The notes beneath the pieces are model-generated. The model was not told the origin of the DNA. It saw only the letters and a list, made by a program, of their open reading frames with translations, and searched no databases. DNA of 8,666 nt from Chloroflexota bacterium (GTDB taxonomy: Bacteria; Chloroflexota; Limnocylindria; Limnocylindrales; CSP1-4), in NCBI GenBank assembly GCA_027346765.1, contig DAIERN010000048.1:1-8666 (forward strand), given 5' to 3'. Positions 1-8,666 of this stretch are shown one piece after another; the first letter of the stretch is position 1, and each line of letters opens with the position of its first letter. Made by a program: the position numbers and the translations under genes.

Positions 1-376
1 CCATGGTGGCGACGATCGCGCTCGAGATGGGCAGGACGGCGAACGGAACCAGCGGGACCAGGCCGGCCACCAGGCTGGAGGCAAAGGTGACCGCGCCCGA
101 AAATGCCGGCGAGAGTCGCGACGCGTCAGCCACGCGGCCCTCCTGCGCGGCCATCTGCTGTTCCGCGCGGGTCGCGTTGTAGAGCACGCCGCCCATCGAT
201 ACCGATTCGGCGATTCCGGCCGAGAGTCCGGCAAGAGCAACGAAGTCGGCGCGCCCGGCGCCGATCGTCACGCCCAGGACAACGGCGAGCACGTTGGTCA
301 GGTTGTCCTGCGCGCCCATCAAGATCTCGCGCACCGTGGCCTGCTGCAGGACCTGAGCGGACACCGTGACGTTCAT
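1..376 (-). CDS. VIT1/CCC1-family membrane transporter, N-terminal part (cut by window edge)
   Basis: Reading back from an ATG at 376 gives 125 uninterrupted codons to the left edge, so the C-terminus is missing. The protein has a short cytoplasmic start, then REILMGAQDNLTNVLAVVLGV (residues 16-36). This matches the family pattern of an Arg-Glu, a Gly-Ala-x-Asp and a first membrane helix. A second helix spans about 45-64 and contains SVSMGG, the counterpart of the family's conserved Ser-Met stretch. A third begins near 93 and carries PLVPF, as VIT proteins do. Known members move Fe2+ or Mn2+ across membranes, usually out of the cytosol. The linker between helices 2 and 3 is only about 28 residues, so the ferritin-like metal-binding domain of plant VIT1 is absent, as in other short prokaryotic members. 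The usual Gly-Glu-Tyr after the Met is Val-Leu-Tyr here, so the metal specificity is uncertain. The gene follows the pcrA-ligA operon on the same strand but after probable transcription stops. Confidence 0.82.
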   Translation of the reverse strand, partial: MNVTVSAQVLQQATVREILMGAQDNLTNVLAVVLGVTIGAGRADFVALAGLSAGIAESVSMGGVLYNATRAEQQMAAQEGRVADASRLSPAFSGAVTFASSLVAGLVPLVPFAVLPISSAIVATM

Positions 377-384
377 GACAAGAG

Positions 385-390
385 ATCACC
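385..390 (-). promoter_or_regulatory. Shine-Dalgarno of the VIT-like gene
   Basis: GGTGAT on the minus strand lies 8 bases before the ATG at 376 and is a perfect match to part of the anti-Shine-Dalgarno complement. It supports this ATG as the start. A weak TAAATA that could serve as a -10 box lies at 404-409 on the same strand, but no -35 is evident. Confidence 0.65.
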
Positions 391-419
391 ATTCCGGTGC
401 GTCTATTTAGAGGCCGGAT

Positions 420-439
420 CGGCCCTTTGGGACGGGCCG
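420..439. other. Short inverted repeat in the VIT leader region
   Basis: CGGCCC at 420-425 pairs with GGGCCG at 434-439 around an 8-base loop. It lies between the probable terminator and the VIT-like start and could form a small hairpin. There is no U-rich run beside it, so a terminator role is unlikely, and its function is unknown. Confidence 0.35.
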
Positions 440-451
440 GAGGGCACAAGA

Positions 452-481
452 GAAGGGGCCGCCCACCAGGACGACCCCTTC
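452..481 (-). terminator. Probable transcription terminator after the cupin-like ORF
   Basis: GAAGGGG (452-458) and CCCCTTC (475-481) form a 7-bp stem with a 16-base loop. Read on the minus strand the stem is followed by TCTTGTG, which is only moderately U-rich. It lies about 45 bases past the stop of the cupin-like ORF, where the pcrA-ligA transcript would be expected to end. The long loop and weak tail make it a modest candidate. Confidence 0.45.
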
Positions 482-493
482 CGATTTGATTAG

Positions 494-511
494 GCCGGCG
501 GCGTGGCCGGC
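494..511. other. GC-rich hairpin just past the cupin-like stop
   Basis: GCCGGC at 494-499 and again at 506-511 is self-complementary and can fold around a 6-base loop. It starts about 15 bases past the stop of the cupin-like ORF. Lacking a U tract, it may stabilise the 3' end of the mRNA or assist the hairpin at 452-481. Confidence 0.35.
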
Positions 512-526
512 TCCTTACTGCCCGAC

Positions 527-862
527 TTACTTGCCGGTGTTGGCGTACTGGATGCAGTCACCCTGGTTCTTGAACGGCGAGAAGTCGGCGCGCTGGAGCG
601 ACTCCCAGCACGAAAGGGAGTCCCCGCATGTACGGGCGGCAAGGGCAATCACAGAGCCCTTGGCGCTACACGCCGTGAATCGAGCGGTCCCGGCCACGAC
701 GACGTAGACCTCGTCCTGGGCGGGGGTCAGCTGGCCGTCGACACTTCCAGCCGGCAGAACGTAGAGCCCGACCGACATCGAGTCGGATCGCACGAACTCC
801 AGGTACGGCCTACCAGTTGCCGCGCGCTTGGCCACCAGGTCGGCCAGCTCGTGCCGTTCCAT
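527..862 (-). CDS. Cupin-like N-terminal half joined to a Cys-bearing FKNQGDC tail; hypothetical protein
   Basis: This is a 111-residue protein with no function I can assign. Residues 1-64 read like the first half of a single-domain cupin. They contain GLYVLPAGSVDG and DEVYVVVAGTARFT, the strands around cupin motif 1. The usual metal-binding His in the 'PHTEDE' position is Pro (TPAQDE). Motif 2, with its Pro-Gly and third His, is absent. From residue 65 the sequence changes character: four Cys (65, 79, 85, 103), a Trp, and an ending of SPFKNQGDCIQYANTGK. That ending resembles the C-terminal signature of small secreted proteins common in Actinobacteria and Chloroflexota. No signal peptide is present. 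The ORF looks like a chimera or a decayed cupin. The AAGGAGG at 9 bases supports the ATG, and the gene starts 4 bases past the ligA stop, so it is probably translated with the operon. Confidence 0.6.
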   Translation of the reverse strand: MERHELADLVAKRAATGRPYLEFVRSDSMSVGLYVLPAGSVDGQLTPAQDEVYVVVAGTARFTACSAKGSVIALAARTCGDSLSCWESLQRADFSPFKNQGDCIQYANTGK

Positions 863-866
863 GGCC

Positions 867-2954
<2,088 letters not shown>

Positions 2955-2957
<3 letters not shown>

Positions 2958-5684
2958 ATCGAGCAGCTCGAGGTTGGCGAAGGAGGCCAGCAGCCTTTTC
3001 ACGCCGCGCTCGGGGAAGGCGACCGTGACTTCCTCGTCGTCGAGCGTCAGGCGCGACGTGACCACGGCGCCCTCTCCGAAGGCCGGATGGCGGACACGGT
3101 CGCCGTCGCGGAAGTGGCGCTCCCCGGGGGTCACGGGTCGTTGGGCCGCGGCCGGCCTGGAGGGCACGGCCATAGGAGCGCCGTCTCCCCCGTAGTACGC
3201 CGCGCGACGCGCGGCCAGGTCGCGTGACGGCCGGAACAGCTCGCCCTCGCGCGGTGCGCCAACCGGCGGCGTGTAGCCGCCACCGGGCGGCAGGATGCGC
3301 GGCGCGGCACGACGACCAACCAGGCGCGAGCCGCCGCGCGGACCCAGGATGTTGCTTAGGTCATAGCCCGTGCCCCCGCCGGCCCTTTCCTCGGCCGGTC
3401 TCTGGTCGTCGTCGCCCAAGCTCTCATCGGGCGCCACGAGCCTGGGCCCGTGCATGAGCTCGGGCGGAATCTCCAGCAGGAAGCGCGACGGGATCGAGAA
3501 ACCGCCGCGGCCCCACGTCGCGCGCGTCGCGGCGTGCGTCAGGTACAGCCGGTGCCGCGCGCGAGTCAACCCCACATAGGCGAGGCGCCGCTCCTCCTCC
3601 ATCTGCTTCTGATCGTCCAAAGCGCGCGAGTGGGGGAAGACACCCTCCTCCAGCCCAGTGATGAACACCGCGTCGAACTCGAGCCCCTTGGCCGCATGCA
3701 TCGTGATCAACGTGACCGCGTCGGAATCCTTCTCGTATGAGTCCTGGTCGGCCACGAGAGCCGTCTCCTCGAGCAGTCGGTCGACCGCGTCGTCTGGGTC
3801 CAGGTCGCCGTAGCGGGTGACGACTTCGCGCAGCTCGAGCAGGTTGGCCCACCGGTCCTCGCCCTCTTGCGATCCGTCGGCCAGCATCGCGCGGTAGCCG
3901 CTGCGCTCGAGCACGTCGTCGAGCAGGTCAGGCAGGTCCAGCACTCCAACACGCTGTCGAAGGGAAGTGACCATGTCGACGAAGCCGGCGATGGCCGCGC
4001 GGGTCCGACTACCCCCGTCTTCCCGACGCGACAGCTCCACCAGCGCGACCCAGACGTTGCCGGCGCGTTTTGCGGCTTCCTCGCGAACCAAGGTGATCGT
4101 CTTCTCGCCGATGCCGCGCGCCGGGACGTTGATGATCCGCTCATACGCCGCCGCGTCGTAGTCACTGCGCAGGACGCGCAGGTAGGCCAGCGCGTCCTTG
4201 ACCTCACGCCGCTGGTAGAACCGCGTGCCGCCGACCAGCTGGTAGCGCAGGCCGTAGCGCAGGAACGCTTCCTCGATCGCGCGGCTCTGGGCATTGGTCC
4301 GATACATCACCGCGATGTCACGCAGCGCGAAGCGCCGCTCGTCGCCCTCGTCGGCGCGGCGAGCGAGGAATGAGCCGCCCGCGCCGCGACCGCCGACGAG
4401 CGCCTCCACCTGGCGTGCGACCCACTCCGCCTCCTCGTCCTCAGAGTCCGCCTCGAAGCGCTCGATCTGGACGCCGCGCGGGTTCTCCGTCCAGAGCTTC
4501 TTGTCCTTGCGCGCCTCATTGCGGCTGACCACCGCGTGAGCCGCGTCGAGGATGAGTTGGGTGGAGCGGTAGTTCTGCTCCAACTTCACGACCGTCGCGT
4601 TGGGGTAGTCGCGCTCGAAGTCGAGGATGTTGCGCAGGTCGGCGCCGCGCCACGAGTAGATGCTCTGGTCGTCGTCGCCCACCACGGCCACGTTCTTGCG
4701 CTGCCCCGACAGTAGGCGGATCCACAGGTACTGGGCGCGGTTCGTGTCCTGGTATTCGTCGACGTGCAGGTAGCGCCACCGGTCGTGGTAATGCGCGAGC
4801 ACGCCCGGCGCCTGCTCGAAGAGCCGCACGGCCTCGTTGAGCAGGTCATCGAAGTACAGCGCGCCCTGCTCGCGCAGCCGCGCCTGGTAGCGCTCGTACG
4901 CGCGGGCCGCGACCTCCTCGTGGTAGCCGCGCGCCGCTTCCGCCGCCTGCTGGGGGTTGAGCAGGTCGTTCTTCCAGCGGCCGATCTGGCCCAGGATGGC
5001 CTGGGGTTTGAGCTCGATCGAGCCGACCAGCTCGAGATTGCGCATGACCAGCTTCATCGTCGGGGTCTGGTCATCGACGTCGTAGATGGTGAAGCGCGGG
5101 TCGATGCCGATCGCGCTGCCATCGCGCCGCAGGACGCGGGCACACAGCGCATGGAACGTGCCCATCGCGACGTCGCGCGCCTGCTCGCCGACGAGCGCCA
5201 GGATGCGGGCGCGCATCTCGGCCGCGGCCTTGTTGGTGAAGGTCACGGCCAGGATCTGCCACGGCTTCACGTTCCTGACGCCGATCAGGTACGCGACGCG
5301 GTGCGCCAGGACGCGCGTTTTGCCGCTGCCCGCGCCGGCCAGGATCAGCAGCGGCCCTTCCGTGGTCGTGACGGCGCGCGCCTGTTCCGGGTTGAGGCGC
5401 GAAACAATCTTGGCGGCGAGGGCCTCGCGGTCGGCTGAGAGTGCCCCTGCCTCCGACTGTCCCGTTTGCTGGCCTGACCCACCGGTAACAGCACTCGCAA
5501 CGGGCGAAAAGAAGTCAACCGCATGCGGCGCCGCGTCGAGGACGTCCTGCCCCACCGCGGTGCGGCGGCGGGCCTGGGCCCGTGGATCGGGGGCGTCCTC
5601 GGCTGGCTCGAGGTCCTCACCAGGCGGCGCGTCCGGCAGCGGCGGCAGCTCGGGTTCGAAGGGTCGATCGGGCGCCTGCTTCAC
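2955..5684 (-). CDS. pcrA: ATP-dependent DNA helicase, PcrA/UvrD family (SF1A, 3'-5')
   Basis: This translocase unwinds DNA in nucleotide-excision and mismatch repair, plasmid replication and removal of proteins from DNA. From the GTG start (909 residues) all SF1A motifs are present: Q motif LNPEQ (~97), Walker A AGAGSGKT (116-123), motif Ia FTNKAA, Walker B VDEYQDT (308-314), motif III GDDDQSIYSWRGAD (336-349), motif IV NYRST (~371), motif V TMHAAKGLEFD (~661-671) and motif VI YVGLTRARHRLYL (~703-715). The C-terminal 50 residues (HFRDGDRVRHPAFGEGAVV and onward) form the Tudor-like domain that binds RNA polymerase in PcrA. It is joined by a long Gly/Pro/Arg linker. An acidic, Pro-rich, low-complexity extension of about 90 residues precedes the helicase core. 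The ORF is open back to a TTG at 5717, but those 11 codons include two rare ATA codons and no Shine-Dalgarno. I therefore prefer GTG 5684, without much certainty. It heads the ligA operon. Confidence 0.96.
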
Positions 5685-5708
5685 TCCGCCCGATGCTATC
5701 GCTATTGT
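5680..5708 (+). promoter_or_regulatory. Candidate promoter for the membrane-protein operon
   Basis: TTCACT (5680-5685), a 17-base spacer and TATTGT (5703-5708) match four of six bases in each sigma-70 box, at ideal spacing. They lie about 45 bases upstream of the ATG at 5754. The segment also overlaps the start region of the divergent pcrA gene, so the two transcription units may interfere with or regulate one another. It is a weak consensus match in GC-rich DNA. Confidence 0.35.
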
Positions 5709-5743
5709 GCGCGGCAAGTCCGAGCCGACGAGCTCGGGAGAGT

Positions 5744-5749
5744 GGAGGG
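5744..5749 (+). promoter_or_regulatory. Shine-Dalgarno deciding the start at 5754
   Basis: GGAGGG lies 4 bases before the ATG at 5754 (5 bases from the GGAGG core). It selects this ATG over the same-frame upstream extension reaching 5523, which would overlap pcrA head to head and bury the signal peptide. Confidence 0.8.
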
Positions 5750-5753
5750 AACC

Positions 5754-6392
5754 ATGAAACGGGTCATGGCGGCCGGTGTCGTGGCAGCGACACTGGCCTT
5801 GGCACTCGTGCTGCCAGTACTGGCCGCGCAGCTGAGCGGCGGCTGCTCAATGGAGGTCCGGTCGTTTACCGGCACCAACGCCGATGGCACCGCCATCGAC
5901 GCGGCGTCCGTCAACGGCCCCATCCCTGAAGGCGGCGTAGGCTCGCAGTCGCGACCGTTCAAGGTCGATCCGGAGGGCAGCGTCGACTTCGCCTTCCACA
6001 CCGGGACGACCGTGTTCAGCAACAACCACTGGTCGATCTTCGCCCAGGGACTGCCCGTAGCAATCCTGGCTGGCAGCGACGACAACCCACTCGACAAGGA
6101 CGAGACGGGCATCGTGACCCTGAACGCGCTGGTCAAGAGCCTGCCCTTCCGGGTGGTCGGCACCTTCTTCGTGAGCGGCGACCTGTGGGGCAACGGCGAC
6201 ACCGCGCATTGCTACGGCGAGGGCTACGTCCAGGTGCTGGGCGATCCCGTCGGCACGATCCCGTGGGACATCGCCGCGGCGCTCATCGTCCTGTCCGGGC
6301 TGGTGCTGTTGGTGGCAACGCCGTACAGCACCACCTGGGAGACCGACCCCAACGCCGGTGAGCAGCTGCACACCGGTCCAGTGAGCCAGTAG
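5754..6392 (+). CDS. Secreted/membrane-anchored protein of unknown function
   Basis: This is a 212-residue protein that I cannot assign to a named family. It starts with a classical signal peptide: MKR, a hydrophobic run to about residue 21, then PVLAAQ as a probable signal-peptidase I site near 24-25. The extracytoplasmic domain (about 26-165) is rich in Gly, Asp, Thr and Val with short alternating segments, as expected for a beta-sandwich. It holds only two Cys, at 31 and 153, at its two ends, which could form a disulfide. A membrane helix (about 171-189, IAAALIVLSGLVLLVA) follows a GDPVGTIPWD stretch and leaves a tail of roughly 22 residues in the cytoplasm. I recall similar proteins with a 'GNPVGTIPF' helix entry in Chloroflexota and Actinobacteria genomes, also unnamed. 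The gene has a good ribosome site and sits just before a two-helix protein gene. An envelope role with that partner is an inference. Confidence 0.85.
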   Translation: MKRVMAAGVVAATLALALVLPVLAAQLSGGCSMEVRSFTGTNADGTAIDAASVNGPIPEGGVGSQSRPFKVDPEGSVDFAFHTGTTVFSNNHWSIFAQGLPVAILAGSDDNPLDKDETGIVTLNALVKSLPFRVVGTFFVSGDLWGNGDTAHCYGEGYVQVLGDPVGTIPWDIAAALIVLSGLVLLVATPYSTTWETDPNAGEQLHTGPVSQ

Positions 6393-6396
6393 GAGG
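6390..6396 (+). promoter_or_regulatory. Shine-Dalgarno overlapping the upstream stop codon
   Basis: TAGGAGG contains the TAG stop of the 5754 gene and sits 6 bases before the GTG at 6403. Overlap of stop and ribosome site is typical of co-translated pairs and supports the GTG start. Confidence 0.8.
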
Positions 6397-6402
6397 CGGG
6401 CA

Positions 6403-6618
6403 GTGATTCAGCGCAAGAAGCGCCACCCATTCAGGGGCCTCTTCTTCGGGCTTCTGCTCGGGGTTGGCCTGGGACTCATGGCAATCATCTACGGCTGGTA
6501 CTTCGCCGGCTCGCTCACACCCTGGCTGCTGGTCGTGCTGGGGGTAGTGATCGGTCTTCTGATGTCCTTTGTGCCGCGCCCGTGGGGTCGCTCGCAGAGG
6601 CCAATGTCGACGCGCTAG
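6403..6618 (+). CDS. Small membrane protein with two transmembrane helices, unknown function
   Basis: This is a 71-residue protein starting at GTG 10 bases after the upstream stop, with a strong Shine-Dalgarno. A basic head (MIQRKKRHPFR) is followed by a Gly/Leu-rich helix (about 12-34), a short GSLTPW turn and a second helix (about 41-57). It ends in a basic tail (RPWGRSQRPMSTR). By the positive-inside rule both ends should face the cytoplasm, forming a helical hairpin. I see no catalytic or metal-binding residues. Gly spacing in helix 1 (GLLLGVGLG) suggests tight helix packing, perhaps with itself or with the single helix of the protein encoded just upstream. That partnership is inferred from gene order only. 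Confidence 0.8.
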   Translation: MIQRKKRHPFRGLFFGLLLGVGLGLMAIIYGWYFAGSLTPWLLVVLGVVIGLLMSFVPRPWGRSQRPMSTR

Positions 6619-6629
6619 GTGCGCGTGCG

Positions 6630-6654
6630 CGCCCGTCTGTAACACGCCCGTCTG
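6630..6654. repeat. 10-bp direct repeat (CGCCCGTCTG) with a 15-base period
   Basis: CGCCCGTCTG occurs at 6630-6639 and again at 6645-6654, separated by TAACA. It lies between the end of the 6403 gene and the shared terminator. It may be a chance duplication or a weak protein-binding site; no function is indicated. Confidence 0.5.
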
Positions 6655-6667
6655 AACTGGATAGGAA

Positions 6668-6699
6668 AAGGCCCGGGCCGATTGCTCGGCCCGGGCCTT
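6668..6699. terminator. Bidirectional intrinsic terminator between convergent genes
   Basis: A perfect 14-bp inverted repeat (AAGGCCCGGGCCGA with its complement) closes on a 4-base loop, TTGC. On the minus strand it is followed by TTTTCC running out of the stem, a good intrinsic terminator for groEL, whose stop is 22 bases upstream. On the plus strand it ends CCTTCGATTCC, a weaker tail, so it probably also stops the 5754-6618 operon but less efficiently. Confidence 0.88.
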
Positions 6700-6721
6700 C
6701 GATTCCCCGTAGAAAGCGGAC

Positions 6722-8665
<1,944 letters not shown>

Positions 8666-8666
8666 T

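Noticed and set aside
377..526. tRNA or small RNA gene in the cupin-VIT gap
   Set aside because: The hairpins there do not form a cloverleaf and no TTCRA T-loop with matching acceptor stem is present.
5685..5717. pcrA start at TTG 5717
   Set aside because: The 11 added codons include two ATA, rare in such a genome, and no ribosome site precedes the TTG. The start is still not settled.
5829..5848. Lipoprotein signal (LSGGC) in the 5754 protein
   Set aside because: The bases before Cys31 give Ser at -3 and Leu at -4, not a proper lipobox, and the hydrophobic core ends well before it; signal peptidase I cleavage fits better.
5523..6392. Longer version of the membrane-protein gene starting at 5523
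   Set aside because: It overlaps pcrA head to head and puts an Arg-rich stretch before the signal peptide; the ATG at 5754 has GGAGGG in place.

Overview
The window is a stretch of high-GC bacterial chromosome made mostly of core genes. Dense, tightly packed genes, G/C-ending codons, GTG starts and clear Shine-Dalgarno sites all point to a bacterium. The gene set (a pcrA-ligA pair, a stand-alone groEL, and a secreted-domain/two-helix membrane pair) suggests Chloroflexota or a neighbouring high-GC Terrabacterial lineage. That assignment is an inference; the window has no rRNA to test it.

Left part (1-5684, all on the minus strand, so transcribed right to left): pcrA/uvrD helicase, then ligA NAD-dependent DNA ligase, then a short odd cupin-like ORF. 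The three are virtually fused: TAG of pcrA abuts ATG of ligA, and only 4 bases separate the ligA stop from the next start. PcrA unwinds DNA in repair and replication, and LigA seals the resulting nicks, so the pair makes a coherent repair/replication operon. After the cupin-like ORF come intergenic hairpins, then the first 125 codons of a VIT1/CCC1-type membrane protein that runs off the left edge with its own Shine-Dalgarno.

Middle part (5754-6618, plus strand, divergent from pcrA): a probable two-gene operon. It encodes a 212-residue envelope protein (signal peptide, extracytoplasmic domain with two Cys, C-terminal membrane anchor) and a 71-residue protein with two membrane helices. Neither has a function I can name. 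This is the least explained part of the window.

Right part: a perfect 14-bp hairpin (6668-6699) separates this operon from the convergent groEL (6722-8344, minus strand), which encodes a complete 540-residue chaperonin starting at GTG. The last 322 bases, upstream of groEL, are extremely GC-rich and repetitive. No groES, no CIRCE operator and no convincing gene are visible there.

I found no mobile element, CRISPR array, tRNA or rRNA. Apart from the uncharacterised membrane pair and the chimera-like cupin ORF, this looks like ordinary housekeeping sequence.
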